Shown here: positions 36,601 through 43,570 of the stretch, one piece after another | How the letters are laid out: each line of letters starts with the position of its first letter | Position numbering within the stretch: position 1 is the stretch's first letter | Assembly: GCF_000374165.1 (NCBI RefSeq) | Contig: NZ_KB893742.1 | Location: 1 to 51,541, forward strand | DNA from: Parafrankia elaeagni | Lineage (GTDB): Bacteria; Actinomycetota; Actinomycetes; Frankiales; Frankiaceae | DNA length: 51,541 bases | Direction: 5' to 3' | The notes under the pieces: generated by a model | What the model was told of the DNA's origin: nothing | Seen by the model: only the letters and a program-made list of their open reading frames with translations | The model's database searches: none | Made by a program: the position numbers and the translations under genes

Positions 36601-38515
36601 CGACGCGCACCTCGGCGGCGAGGTACGGCGTGCCGGTCGGCCCGGCGGTGGCGACCAGGATCAGGCCGAGCCGCGGCTGGCGCAGTGCCACGCCCGGCGC
36701 GGCCGTCCACTCGTCGTCGCAGCCCAGGGTCAGCACGGTGCGGGTGGACGCCGGCCCGGTCCTGGCCACGTCCACCTCGAAGCCCAGCACCTGGGCGCCG
36801 GCGAGGCCGAGCAGCGCGGCGGGCAGTGCGACCGGCAGCAGGTCGGTGACCCCGGCGGCGGCCAGCACCCCCGCCAGGTCCGTGCGGACCAGCGCCGGGT
36901 CGACCGCGACCAGCGCGGCGCCCGGCCGGTGCGGGGTCGGCAGCCCGATCTCGACCGCCACCGGGTCGTCGTCGAGCTCGATCGTCCCGAGCAGGGTGGC
37001 GTAGGTGGCCAGCGCACCGGTGGCGCCGAGGGCGTCGTCCCAGCCGCAGCCGAGGACGAGCTGCCGGCCGGTCACCGCGAGGTCGGGCTGACCGACCCGG
37101 CTCAGCGCGAGGCCGGGCACCGTGACGTCACTCGTCCAGGCGAACCGCGGGCGCTCGCCGTCCTCGCCGTCGAACGAGACCGGGCCGCCGACCAGGACAT
37201 CCGTCCGGTCGTCGTCGTCGATGTCGTCGCTCGGCCCGTACGGGTTGTCGGGCAGCAGGTCGGCCCGCACGCCCAGGGTGACCCGCAGGTTGAGACCGGG
37301 TTGCAGCGCCGGCCCCGCGTCGTCCGCGGCCTGCTCCCACGTGCTGGCCAGGACCCGCACGCCGCGCGGGCGCAGATCGTCGAGGTCGGTGCCGAGCAGC
37401 GGCGTGAGGACGTCACCGAGATCCCAGCCGGGAAGTGTGCCGGTGGCCCAGGTCGCCTGCAGCAGCGTGTCCTGCGACACCGCGAACTCGACGGTGACCG
37501 GCACGTCCTCCGCGCCGTCCGCAGCTCCGCCGCCGCCCGTGCCGTCGCCGCCCCCGCCCGTACCACCGTCACCGAACAGCCGGGCGGTGCCGGCCAGGGT
37601 CAGCCGGGTGCCGTCGTCGCTCAGGGCCGGGCCCGGGTCGTCCGGCGTGGTGCTGACCGCCACCGGGACGGCCGGCGCGGACTCCGTGCCGAGCGTGGCA
37701 TCGACGACGGAGCCCAGCAGGTCGCGGACCCGCCCGGCGTTCTCGGGCAGGTCGTCGGGCAGCGTCGTCGCGTCGAGGGTGTAGGCCAGCCCGACCGGGG
37801 TGCCGGCCGTGTCGGTCACCGCGGTCCGGGCGGCGACCAGTCTGTCCCGCAGCGCCGTCAGGATCGCGGTGACCGAGCGCAGGACCACGGCCAGCCGCTC
37901 GCTCCACGGCCCGTACGACTCGCCGGCCCGCGCCCGGACCCGCACCTGGTAGGGCGTGTCGAGGGCGAGGACGTCGTCCGGGGCGAGCGTGAGCTCGGTC
38001 TGGTCGGTCTCGACGACCCGCAGCACCGCCGTGCCGTCGCCGTCGCCGTCGCCGTCGCCGTTGCCGTCGCCGTCGCTGTCTCGGTCGCGGATCTCGACGA
38101 GGTAGCCGGTCGCGTCCGGCACCGCGGCCCAGGACAGCACCACGCCGTCGATCACCGGCCGGCTGACCGGGTCCGGGGTGGCCAGGTCCACCGCGGTGAC
38201 GGCGCACGGCTCGCTCGCCGGCCCGAGCACCGTGACGGTGACCGAGTAGATCGCGCCGGCCGTGACGGTCAACGTCTCGGCCGGCACGGCGTACGGCCGG
38301 GTCACGTCGGCGGCGAACACGGTCAGCCCGGTCGTGGTCGTGGTCGTGGTCGTGGTGCCGTCGCCGTGGTCGCCGGTGATCTCGATCTGGTAGCGGTACG
38401 CGGCCGCGACCGGCTCCCAGTCGAGCAGCAGCGCGCCGCCCTCGTAGCGGACGGCGACGACCGGCCGGATCACCAGCGCGTCCTCGCTCGGGACGGGAGG
38501 TGGTGGTGTGCTCAT
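27605..38515 (-). CDS. giant 3636-aa membrane protein: beta-rich N half, FN3-like array, triplicated C domain
   Basis: The start is ATG 38515 (MSTPPPPVPSEDALVIRP), overlapping the previous stop by ATGA. Layout by residue: 1-210 two fibronectin-III-like modules, the second holding an acidic Gly/Asp run (DGDGNGDGDGDG). From 210 to about 1910 there are long repeated beta-strand blocks, perhaps DUF6603-like (from memory, unsure). Hydrophobic segments lie near 1917-1936 and 1961-1985 (ALLLGGALLLAALIVVIID). From about 2000 to 3340 there are 10-12 FN3-like modules of about 110 residues, many with GPWS-R-DL, ADPG-VVG and YGVRVR. From 3349 to 3636 one domain is repeated three times, with GWV at about 3396, 3498 and 3588. 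There is no signal peptide, LPXTG or enzyme motif. It could be a surface or envelope scaffold. Not recognised as any characterised system. Confidence 0.85.
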   Translation of the reverse strand: MSTPPPPVPSEDALVIRPVVAVRYEGGALLLDWEPVAAAYRYQIEITGDHGDGTTTTTTTTTGLTVFAADVTRPYAVPAETLTVTAGAIYSVTVTVLGPASEPCAVTAVDLATPDPVSRPVIDGVVLSWAAVPDATGYLVEIRDRDSDGDGNGDGDGDGDGTAVLRVVETDQTELTLAPDDVLALDTPYQVRVRARAGESYGPWSERLAVVLRSVTAILTALRDRLVAARTAVTDTAGTPVGLAYTLDATTLPDDLPENAGRVRDLLGSVVDATLGTESAPAVPVAVSTTPDDPGPALSDDGTRLTLAGTARLFGDGGTGGGGDGTGGGGAADGAEDVPVTVEFAVSQDTLLQATWATGTLPGWDLGDVLTPLLGTDLDDLRPRGVRVLASTWEQAADDAGPALQPGLNLRVTLGVRADLLPDNPYGPSDDIDDDDRTDVLVGGPVSFDGEDGERPRFAWTSDVTVPGLALSRVGQPDLAVTGRQLVLGCGWDDALGATGALATYATLLGTIELDDDPVAVEIGLPTPHRPGAALVAVDPALVRTDLAGVLAAAGVTDLLPVALPAALLGLAGAQVLGFEVDVARTGPASTRTVLTLGCDDEWTAAPGVALRQPRLGLILVATAGPTGTPYLAAEVRVGALVTLGVEVAVTVTLATDGLWYVTVATDPSATGGGAAAPTLDALAGLAGQSGAGVLALLPDALVTAVSAVRLSQVIVAVDPVAVAVRSVRFVIDQTVPWVLPGGVVSLAGWGCDVTLASAPPPAPPVPPAPPAPAPAGWTVTGVLRGDVTLAVGSGSATFEVTLPLPLTTGVAELSLVGGGARIPTIGQLLDLLPSRPLRLPVGISTLGGLDVTLFSLRVEVATGRVLDLAFAFDQSGTWTVVDGVLAVTDVDAAFGFTPSTDPVGVWGEITGVIQVAGQPIDVEAVKNDPDGIWTLSAAEDNPLHLPALSALASWFSPAASRSALPTALPLSRGIDLSAVALRFGGTGGALDRVSFTVDVPDVWTIIPGRFALTDLRASLTVPQPVGTGTVTGTVAGVVTIGGIGIGVAATRPSDGSAWVFTGALLDGLTIDLVPAAQSLANNAALALPADAVSRALPSSVTLRSADVRLVPYDGTFHADGELGFDWQFDVLGAHVAVRSLAASLDIAATGRPLVARLLGRLEIGGLRAAVGLTIGTQDTPTVLTGAVATADLDGLAVDEVADTLVDADAGTGSRWDDLVPAALAPPVFGSAEVYLDVTGSRFLLHGTVSVAGQSLLDGLLYVARAPQPPNTGTGPGSGSGTGTGTGTGTGTDPRPWNYAVAVALGADFRMGALLPALSVVDDHLRVVDARLVICDLRAPTAADPTAGGSLGALATDSAALLKLADPDATAPLAGLTGDALALRAGAYLTARLDFDAVSLFSRLLEIGDRGGLASVRLTALIDAADPDRTVYTADLPDLTLLQAITLTARDGYDGIHLSYRPARANLFELAGRIDLTAVFDTAPGFDVALSVDDTGLTSTVTQTAQEIDRPFGIPGIVLSGLGLDVRLTWAVPASGATPATPASSAAALRGHVLLGPAPAPDQTDQRPSVGARLALVNGTPVLFELLLDRDFAIGAFLAQCVTGSGSDWPSDFIEITFRNGSRITYYDQDADPAGALAVVDGYRYQDGFTVDARVRLTLVTTLDLHGIVNIGRDQTTREFTTVAAAFQLDSPVDLLFVTLASKRRALPAGPYTSGPQLGFTVADTSSFALSTGVNFLGSAFGTVDVAVRAGTDGGSRFSGRLEAAEPLEPFGRLHCGFTYLTHPSRDSEFQIDDWPQFDWARRLIDFVQELRNLLNTPHSACGVIARTAVAAACHPIFTITPSVAAEGTTLVFSLRGSYALAFGGEDDPWVTQDLPTMRIRVPATTTWDDLPEVLAAGVAAGGRDVLLDLLTHPVDTVIFLVMLFGPTAVQIALEMACNGLVDGLIAFACDAAAAFLASDAALLLGGALLLAALIVVIIDALASGDDDDTDPDPTDTTPRRPAVTLLAYGTPVAGAINVAWGGAKYAEAYTVELWGPGEVLLATPVLLATKDAGQSISAAFPADLATLAAGTYRARVRGRRGDQTGERGELTALRLPAPVTTLTWGDNVLTASWPIVDGAVSYQVRLLAPDGTPLVDTTIAAGTPSPAVTGGPVPPAGSMWVTVPVADPAAGSYTARVGAVGDARTLPSLPAVPVTLEILSLGAPELTALTLDDGQFTLFWQAVQGASHYELRLGRDGAEPESWATDDATTTARRTPAGPVTPADTWTASVRAVTANRTSPWARAELVVADLPAPTGLDLICVDGAITVTWTPLGDDLAARYDAELVLAADAADPGTAVGTVTGTDPAGITLTRADGLPISAGERYGVRVRANTGPVVGRTIGPWSDRTDLQVARVGTPTGAGLVFDADDSSLTATWAPVLDRDHTLTYQVQLVAATGPADPGTVVGTVGTLTATDGTGPNPTGPNPTGPNPTGPDPTGTVLTRDDGAPLRAGGYYGVRVRAIAADPADPAGRTAGAWSDRVDLAVVDLAVPTDPFLVCATDANGRRALAVTWTPLAARTPAPVYEVELRVIGSGTDPGTVVGGIVGGDPTGTPLTRSDLGYIEPAQVYGVRVRAIDLASAGRTLGPWSARADLPVADVPTCGGTVVSYDAGALSASWTPPDGGWASPTAGPLAYDLELVLATGPADPGAVVGTVTAADPAGTALTRADGAAITPGQRYGVRVRGSIADTGGRTVGPWNERTDLAIADLTAPTGTALSYADGALTARWTPLTGVAPAPSYEVELRRTTGTADPGEVIGLAADANPAGTGLTRTDGEPVGAGARYGVRVRARVTVTDEAGRTTGRTTGPWSTRTDLDVPVVPAPADVRLVRLVDTLTARWTPLTGLTPAPTYEVELYQATSATDPGTIVGTAVGTAVGTAGGTDPDGTALSRSDGAAVTAGQRYGVRVRATVSTAAGSVVGPRSDRADLVVAAPPVAPSGLNLTFVNNAFVVSWTPHTDTTDPDGAGGRSYDVEIYFTLRNTLAATATGVTGGSVTLRRSDGAALALGDFYDVRVRTVHPGQVGPWGDRYGTAYLDVPTITAIRYAAGQVTMSWTPTGAPGGGYKVSLEHAPGNGTGREMRPTDGVSPDPRTQFDVSGMPGYRVWTAKVRSWLYNTFWSDWSTPAQVTVHDDPTGLTLSVEGSSVRATWGAARDAAAYDLCLLAPGGAVLASATVSAPTTTAVLSGGPLTLGQQYPVTLVARAGSISSDEVRATITPLAAPTGLTTLDDPSNISATWTAVTGATGYDVQITDLAGRAVQDVATSGPSAAFGWRTPPLTSGVSYLLRVRAKAENPGPWSSSVAVPTGVFHTMCLGTAPGGGCGDGGYGGDFGEYQGKQTRAQLDQGYYPTRTPNRTGWVASPHGEPAGMSALGLLIVALRANGVLSADDCTRILANQVRGGDPGKGGGLLVMCLGSPPGDSCRTLPGGAAPAGGFGATVPDVPLADVDRRFHPGVPTGRTGWVAIDPTRAGLPVLLRLVARLAAKGRLTGDQPYRIFNDTMGVTVGLGGGGAAAAVRIGSPIGTAGSGTRIGDVMLNLTDTDLAGSYSTAAGWAPLPAGSISLYQTILMLVVFLTYNGVLTGTEAYAIFDEAAGVIGT
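31081..31141. repeat. 15-bp tandem repeat in the giant gene
   Basis: Four units like GGTCGGGTTCGGGCC encode GPNPTGPNPTGPNPTGPDPTG inside one fibronectin-III-like module. A second in-frame microsatellite at about 29757-29800 (GACGGCCGTCCC units) encodes VGTAVGTAVGTA in a neighbouring module. Both sit at the same loop position between the ADPG and LTRxDG motifs. Confidence 0.8.
38021..38075. repeat. 6-bp repeat encoding a DxDGDG acidic run
   Basis: GCCGTC units (reverse strand GACGGC) encode alternating Asp-Gly residues, DSDGDGNGDGDGDGDG. Alternating Asp in this spacing looks like calcium-binding DxDxDG loops, though simple slippage is enough to produce it. A second 6-base repeat at 38331-38360 encodes a run of nine Thr. 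Confidence 0.75.
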
Positions 38516-40020
38516 TCGGGATCCACTTCCGAGTCGAGGTCCATCTCCGAGTCGAGGTCCTCGCCGCTGTCGATGTCCCGGTGGTTCGCGTCGACGAACG
38601 GAACCGGCTCGCCGGCCTCGGCGCCGAACGCGTCGCGGCGCAGTGCGGCGCCGGTGAAGTTGCTGGTGTCGATCCGCAGGTCGGCGAACCGGTCCCCCAG
38701 CCCGTCGAGGTAGGCGGCGTACAGCACGGCCAGGTCGATGTCGCGGGTCGCCTCCGGCTCGCGCAGCGCCGCCAGTTCGAGGACGTCCAGGTCCGGGTCG
38801 AAGCGGTAGAGCGCCGACCAGGTGAAGCCACCCAGCAGCGACATCCGGTCGCCCAGCTGCCCGTCCGCGCTGTCGTCGTCGCCGCGGCGCCCACGCTTGC
38901 GGTTGCGCATCCCGACCACGAACGTCCAGTAGCGCAGCTCGCAGCGCAGCCGCGTGGCGTCGTTGACCAGCACCGGTTCGCCGCCCGGGTCGGCGCGGCC
39001 GCGCATCGGCACGTCCGGTGGTGGCTCGATGTCCGTCAGCTGGCCGGTGCCCGCCAGGTAGGTGCCGATCCGGTCCAGCACCGCCATCCCCGAGCTCCGG
39101 GTGACCTCGTCCAGGTCGTACGCGTTGAGCAGGTGCGCGGTGACCTGGCCGGCGGCCGGCACGTCCTCGCGGACGCACAGCGTCTCGGGGAAGCCGTCGT
39201 CGGCCGGCAGTGTCAGCAGGACGTACGGGCCGACGAGCTGCGCGATGATCTCGTCGTTCCCGACCCCCGCGAGCGGCGGACCGCTGTCCGGCGGCGCGTC
39301 GTCCAGGCGGGCCGTGCGCAGCCGGTCGAGCACCAGCCGGTAGCCCTCGGTCTGACGGAGCGCGACAGCCCCCGGGTTCAGCACCAGCAGGACGTTGTCG
39401 TCGGACAGCACCGCCTCGACGTCGGCGACGGAGATCGTCCCCGTGGCCACCTCGGCCACGATCGAGGCCACCGCCGAGCGCTGCGCATCGGGCAGGTTCG
39501 CGACCGGCCGGCTGGGCGGGGCCCAGAGCGAGCCGTTCACCCGCGACGCGCGGAAGAAGTCGTCCGTGGTGCGCAGCGTGCCGTCGCTCAGCACGCCGTT
39601 GAAGGCGTAGAACGGCGGGAACGACCCCATGCCCCGTGCCCGCGCGTCGGCCGGGCCCATGAAGTCCAGGAACCGGTACTCCCCGTCGACGTAGGGCCAC
39701 CGGTCACCGATCCGGCCGCCGAACACGTCCGGCGGGATCGGCGTCCCCGCGTAGGTGAGCTGCGCCGCCTGCACGTAGCCGAGGTGGTCCAGGGCGCGGC
39801 CGGCCTGGTTCTCGGCGGCGAACCGGCCGTCGCGGTCAGGCTGGTAGTAGGAGCGCACGACCACGGGCTCGCTGAACCGCTGGTCGAACCCGACCACGTG
39901 CGGCCCGACCTCGAAGTAGCGCTGCCCGAGCGGCGCGCGCACCGTCTGGTCCCCGGCGACACCGGTGACGTCGTACCACCCGTCGACCGGGTCCTGGATC
40001 CGCAGGGGCATCGCCTTCAC
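38512..40020 (-). CDS. unrecognised 502-aa protein with acidic tail
   Basis: I do not recognise this family. The protein starts at GTG 40020 (VKAMPLRIQDPVDGWYDVTG; GAGG four bases upstream) or at ATG 40011. It has no signal peptide or membrane helix and looks globular. Notable segments are GPHVVGFDQRFSEPVVVRSYYQPD, a Gly/aromatic stretch GSFPPFYAFNGVLSDGTLRTTDDFF, a basic patch MRNRKRGRRGDDD near residue 410 and an acidic C terminus that repeats DLDSE (DIDSGEDLDSEMDLDSEVDPE-type). Its stop overlaps the giant gene start (ATGA), so the two are translationally coupled and probably made in fixed ratio. It lies 175 bases downstream of the metallo-beta-lactamase-fold gene. The acidic tail could bind a basic partner or metal ions; this is inference. 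Confidence 0.75.
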   Translation of the reverse strand: MKAMPLRIQDPVDGWYDVTGVAGDQTVRAPLGQRYFEVGPHVVGFDQRFSEPVVVRSYYQPDRDGRFAAENQAGRALDHLGYVQAAQLTYAGTPIPPDVFGGRIGDRWPYVDGEYRFLDFMGPADARARGMGSFPPFYAFNGVLSDGTLRTTDDFFRASRVNGSLWAPPSRPVANLPDAQRSAVASIVAEVATGTISVADVEAVLSDDNVLLVLNPGAVALRQTEGYRLVLDRLRTARLDDAPPDSGPPLAGVGNDEIIAQLVGPYVLLTLPADDGFPETLCVREDVPAAGQVTAHLLNAYDLDEVTRSSGMAVLDRIGTYLAGTGQLTDIEPPPDVPMRGRADPGGEPVLVNDATRLRCELRYWTFVVGMRNRKRGRRGDDDSADGQLGDRMSLLGGFTWSALYRFDPDLDVLELAALREPEATRDIDLAVLYAAYLDGLGDRFADLRIDTSNFTGAALRRDAFGAEAGEPVPFVDANHRDIDSGEDLDSEMDLDSEVDPE

Positions 40021-40195
40021 ACATCCTCGGGTGTCGGTGGGGCTGGCCGGGCGGCGGCGCGGCGGGCCGGCCCGTCCGGTGCTGGCCTGGACGAGCGTGC
40101 GGTGCCGGTGTGGACGCCGGAGGCTGGGTCGGGTGTTGGTGTGGACGCCGGTGTGGACCGGTGCCGGTGCCGGTGCCGGTGCCGGTGCCGGTGGA
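40021..40195. repeat. intergenic spacer with GGTGCC hexamer repeat
   Basis: The spacer between the hydrolase and the orphan gene contains about six GGTGCC (GGCACC on the coding strand) units at 40159-40193, directly after the hydrolase stop codon. No separate promoter or terminator is evident, which is compatible with read-through. Confidence 0.7.
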
Positions 40196-41749
40196 TCAGT
40201 GCGTGATCTCCCAGAGGTCCGGGCCGATCGGGTACTGCGTCGTGCCGACCGTCTCGGTCGGGCGCAGGGCGGCCTTCGCCGTGGTGAGCGCGGTCTGCGC
40301 ACCGGTGCCGTAGACCTGGACGACGAGCTTGGTGCCGAACTTCGACGCGGCCTGCACCGCGAGCACCGACTCGTCCGTAGGGCGCACCACGATGTCGCCG
40401 ACGATCTTCGCGCCGCGCAGGTCGAGGTTGAAGGCCGTGACCTTCTTCTGGCCCGACATCTTCGCCTTCGAGGCGATCTCGGTGACGTAGATCGCCTGCA
40501 CCGTGTTGTCGACCGGCGGCAGCGGTGGAGCGGGCGGCGGGGGCGCCGGCGGGGCGGGCGGAAGGTACACCCCCCACCTGGGGGTCTGTGACTTCGCCAG
40601 GCGGTTGAGCACCGCCTGGGTGGGGTGCGCGTGGAAGCGCCGCTTCACCCCGGAGCTGATCACCGCGATGGACGGGCGCAGCGCCGAGATCATGAAGACA
40701 TCGTTGCTGCTCATGCTGCCGTGGTGACTGGCCTTCATCACCGTCACCTGCCCGGCCACCGGGAACTTCGCGGCGTTCGCCGTCGCCGTCAGCGTCCGCG
40801 GGAACCTGGCTTTGACCGCCGGACCGAGCACCGTCTCGACGTCGCCGTGGCTCGACATCTTCGTGGCGCCGTGGGCCACCGCCGCCTTGTTCGCCCCGGT
40901 GTTACCGCCCGCCTCGGCGCCGTTGCCGGCGATGTCCCCGGCGGCGTAGAACCGGAACGAGCCGTACTCGACCAGCACGCTGATCGAGCGGTCGTTCTGG
41001 TCGACGTCCTTGGTCTTGATCTTCTTGATGCTCGTGGTGGCCTCGTCCCAGACGCCCTGGGCGGCGGCGAGCACGTGCACGTTGATGTCCAGCCCGCCCT
41101 CGCCCTTGCCGAGGGTGAACGTCGTCGGGGCCGTCGCGGTGTCCTCGAGACCACCGGGGCCGATCGTGACGACCCTGGTCACCGTCGGGTACGCGGTGGT
41201 GGCCTTGCGGGCCCGGCCGACGTTCGCCGCCAGGTCCTTGTTCACCGGGTTCGACTTGCCCTTCGTCGCGGCGAACTGGGGCCGGTAGATCGTGCCGACC
41301 CGGTAGCGCTCCTCCTCCTTTTTCTCCTTCCTGCTGGTCGGCTTCCCGGTCTTGGCGTGGACCCCGGTGACGACGACCTCGTAGCTGCGCCGCAGCAGCG
41401 TGTCCAGCCCGTCGCCGTGGTCATCGTGGTGATGGCTGAGCATCACGGAAAGGTTCGGAACGTACGCGGCCGTGGCCGGGATGACACCGACCCTGCGCAG
41501 GTAGGTGAGGACGGTGTCGCCGTACGGGCTGGAGCCGCCGTCGATCAGCAGCGCCTCGACCACCGTGCCGTACAGCGGGACGGCTTTCTGCACCGCGTAC
41601 GGCAGATAGTCGATCAGGTCGGCCGGCGGCGCCAGCCCGCTGACCTTCTTGATCTCCGCCGCGACCTTGGTCAGATCCCGGTTGACCACCAGGACGGAAT
41701 CGCCCTGCCCGACGTTGATGACATGGATCTCCAGGCGCGCGCTGGTCAC
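40196..41749 (-). CDS. metallo-beta-lactamase-fold hydrolase (ComEC/Rec2-like)
   Basis: The 517-residue protein from GTG 41749 begins VTSARLEIHVINVGQGDSVLV, the typical start of ComEC-type MBL domains. Metal ligands are in LSHHHDDHGDG (His106-x-His108-x-Asp110-His111), then YAAGDIAGN with a ligand Asp and ASHHGS near residue 342. An insert rich in Lys/Glu (SRKEKKEEERY) and a Lys-rich loop precede the second half. A Pro-rich linker (PPAPPAPPPPAPPLPP) joins a C-terminal domain of about 110 residues that is not recognised. There are no membrane helices, so it is a soluble hydrolase, possibly a nuclease, phosphodiesterase or lactonase. The start is supported by GGGGGG seven bases upstream; longer in-frame sequence to 42085 is not coding-like. 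It heads the operon with the orphan and giant genes. Confidence 0.88.
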   Translation of the reverse strand: MTSARLEIHVINVGQGDSVLVVNRDLTKVAAEIKKVSGLAPPADLIDYLPYAVQKAVPLYGTVVEALLIDGGSSPYGDTVLTYLRRVGVIPATAAYVPNLSVMLSHHHDDHGDGLDTLLRRSYEVVVTGVHAKTGKPTSRKEKKEEERYRVGTIYRPQFAATKGKSNPVNKDLAANVGRARKATTAYPTVTRVVTIGPGGLEDTATAPTTFTLGKGEGGLDINVHVLAAAQGVWDEATTSIKKIKTKDVDQNDRSISVLVEYGSFRFYAAGDIAGNGAEAGGNTGANKAAVAHGATKMSSHGDVETVLGPAVKARFPRTLTATANAAKFPVAGQVTVMKASHHGSMSSNDVFMISALRPSIAVISSGVKRRFHAHPTQAVLNRLAKSQTPRWGVYLPPAPPAPPPPAPPLPPVDNTVQAIYVTEIASKAKMSGQKKVTAFNLDLRGAKIVGDIVVRPTDESVLAVQAASKFGTKLVVQVYGTGAQTALTTAKAALRPTETVGTTQYPIGPDLWEITH

Positions 41750-41972
41750 CGCGAATCCCCCCGTGGCCAGGGAGAAACCCCTTCCCCCCCGGGCCGGGGA
41801 GCAGACTCTCACGAATCGTGGCGACATGGATGCAGACCGCAGAAACATCGGCGAAGCCGGACAGAAACCTGTGCTTCGCGTTGAAACCGCGGCTCCCACG
41901 TGGCGATCCGCGGCCCGCCCGCCCGGCGTGGGAGTGACGGCGGTCGGCGGCGGGTGAGGACGACCCGGCCCG
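41750..41972. promoter_or_regulatory. upstream region of the MBL-orphan-giant operon
   Basis: No gene is visible. The operon promoter should lie here. GGGGAGAAACCCCTTCCCC-type sequence around 41771-41801 could fold, but I cannot identify promoter hexamers. Confidence 0.35.
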
Positions 41973-42115
41973 GCTGGATCGATCGTCGAGCTCCTCGAGG
42001 AGCTCGACGAGAAGATCGCGGCGCACCCGGAGATCGTCCGGATGACCGAGCAGCTACGCCACACCCTCACCCCCGCCCTGCTCACCGGCGCGGTTCCGCT
42101 CCAGGGCAGCTGGTA
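41973..42115 (+). pseudogene. C-terminal fragment of an unidentified protein
   Basis: About 46 residues ([20 protein letters not shown]..., ending [13 protein letters not shown] and TAG 42113) look like the helical tail of a real protein but no start or body remains. The ending is faintly like tails of type I restriction specificity subunits; this is a weak resemblance only. It runs directly into the NYN fragment, suggesting a deletion junction near 42115. Confidence 0.35.
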
Positions 42116-42480
42116 GATCGGCCGTCGCAGTCGCGCTCCGCCGACCAGGAGATCTACCTGCGGGCGCTGCGTGCCGCCGGCGCCGTCGACGAGATCGCCA
42201 AAGGCCGGTACATCACCAAACTCATCAGGGCACCTCTCGCCGTGGCGGGGCCGAAGGGCCAGCCGGTGCTCGCGTCACCCGGCTGGCCGGTGATGGTCCA
42301 GGATGCGACGGGTCAGCCGGTCCGCGACGCCCGATTCCTGGTCTCCGTCGCGCAACGGGAGGAGAAGGGCTCCGATGTCAACGTCGCCTCCCATCTTCTG
42401 CTCGACCTCCTGCACCGGCGGATCACCGCCGCCGTGGTGATCAGCAACGACAGTGACCTGGCCTTCCCGGTGTGTCAGCG
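42116..42480 (+). pseudogene. NYN-domain (PIN-like RNase) fragment
   Basis: The frame gives [16 protein letters not shown], then [39 protein letters not shown] and [14 protein letters not shown]. This is the body of a LabA-like NYN domain with two of its acidic metal-binding motifs (EKGSDVN and SNDSDL). The first catalytic Asp near the N terminus (normally DGFNL) is absent, and after DLAFPV the frame runs into sequence antisense to the NUDIX gene. Both ends are therefore lost. Intact NYN proteins are often conflict or RNA-decay nucleases. Confidence 0.75.
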
Positions 42481-43028
42481 AGCTGTGTGGGGGCCGTCGT
42501 GGCGATGCGGGTGCGCAGGGCCTCACCGGGAAGACTGTCGACCTGCCGCCACGCGGCGGCGGTGATCTCCTCAGTCTGAAGAGTCCCCAGGTCAGCGGCG
42601 GTATGGACCAGGAAACGGACATCAATGTGCTGATGCGCCGGCTCGCCCTTCACCGGGTTCGCGGGGATGGGATGGACGTCGACATGGACCGGCGCGCTCC
42701 CGGCGGGCACGACCGCTGCCCGGGCGATACCGGTCTCCTCACACAGCTCCCGCAGCGCGGCGTCCCGCAGGGAATCGTCGGTGGCCTCCAGGTGGCCTCC
42801 GGGCAGAAGCCACCGGTCCAACGCCCGATGCCGGACGAGCAGCACCCTTCCGTCGGGGTCGCGCAGAACGGCACCGGCGGTGACGTGGCCGCGGAACTCC
42901 CGCCGGGAGGTGAGGTCGGCACCGGCGTCGAGCAACGCGAACACCGCGGCGAGGCTGCCCTCGTCCTCGGGATGACGGGCGACGTAGCTGGTCAGGACCG
43001 TCCGGATATGCGCCGCGGTGATGGGCAC
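42441..43028 (-). CDS. NUDIX hydrolase
   Basis: The 195-residue protein starts at GTG 43028 ([22 protein letters not shown]) with GGAGG six bases upstream; longer in-frame sequence to 43229 is not coding-like. The NUDIX box is [19 protein letters not shown] followed by CEETGI, with the metal-binding REL-EE core intact and a one-residue longer loop than the textbook box. It should hydrolyse a nucleoside diphosphate linked to another group; the substrate is not predictable. An N-terminal helical region of about 45 residues precedes the fold. The gene appears intact but its 3' end overlaps the remains of a plus-strand NYN gene, and it sits in a region full of gene fragments. Confidence 0.88.
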   Translation of the reverse strand: MPITAAHIRTVLTSYVARHPEDEGSLAAVFALLDAGADLTSRREFRGHVTAGAVLRDPDGRVLLVRHRALDRWLLPGGHLEATDDSLRDAALRELCEETGIARAAVVPAGSAPVHVDVHPIPANPVKGEPAHQHIDVRFLVHTAADLGTLQTEEITAAAWRQVDSLPGEALRTRIATTAPTQLADTPGRPGHCRC

Positions 43029-43252
43029 GAGGATCCTCCTGCGAAGTCGTCGAGCCAGACCGCAGAGATCATGACATGGCGTCAGCGACACACGGGCACA
43101 GGCACGCCGCCACGCCCGTCCGCCACGGCGGGCGTGCTCCTCGGCAGCCGGGTCAGCGAGGGTGGACAGGATCGCCGCGGTCTGTGCGCAGGCCAGGTCC
43201 TCATCGACGGGGATGGTGCCGGGGAGCATCTGCCCGGTCCACAGATGTGCCC

Positions 43253-43570
43253 ATGACCGGCCGTTTCCTGGTTCGATCCGAGCTGTTCGATCGACTGACC
43301 GGCCGGGTCGCGGGCGAGGTCGGCGGCGACCGCGACCTCGCGGTCAGGATCGTCGACCAGACGCTCGCGTTCCTCGCCGCCAGCGCGGCGAACCCGGACA
43401 CGCGCCTCGTTCCGAGCCGGCTCGTCGACGTCGGGTGGCACACGTTCCTGCTCCACACCCGCGACTACACCGCGTTCTGCAGCCAGATCGCCGGCCGGTT
43501 CCTCCACCACGTCCCCACCGAGCCGACTGGTGAGCCGTCGGCATCCGGCAAGGACGGCGACGAGAACGAG
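43253..43570 (+). pseudogene. glycine-rich-domain-type protein, C-terminally truncated
   Basis: From ATG 43253 the product reads MTGRFLVRSELFDRLTGRV, then DRDLAVRIVDQTLAFLAASA, SRLVDVGWHTFLLHTRDYTAF and GRFLHHVPTEP. It matches the small actinobacterial proteins annotated as glycine-rich domain-containing, with the conserved D-x-GWHTF-LHT-x-Y block. Normal members continue with a Cys-containing tail; here the frame degrades after about residue 95 and is followed by the end of an unrelated kinase gene in another frame. It is probably a deletion remnant, although a short product could still be made. Confidence 0.6.

Noticed and set aside
38516-39700. N-terminal extension of the giant protein to position 39700
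   Set aside because: This stretch is an out-of-frame shadow of the 502-aa gene; ATG 38515 with the ATGA overlap is the better start.
40159-40193. GGTGCC hexamers as a CRISPR-like or binding-site array
   Set aside because: They are contiguous simple repeats without spacers; slippage is a sufficient explanation.
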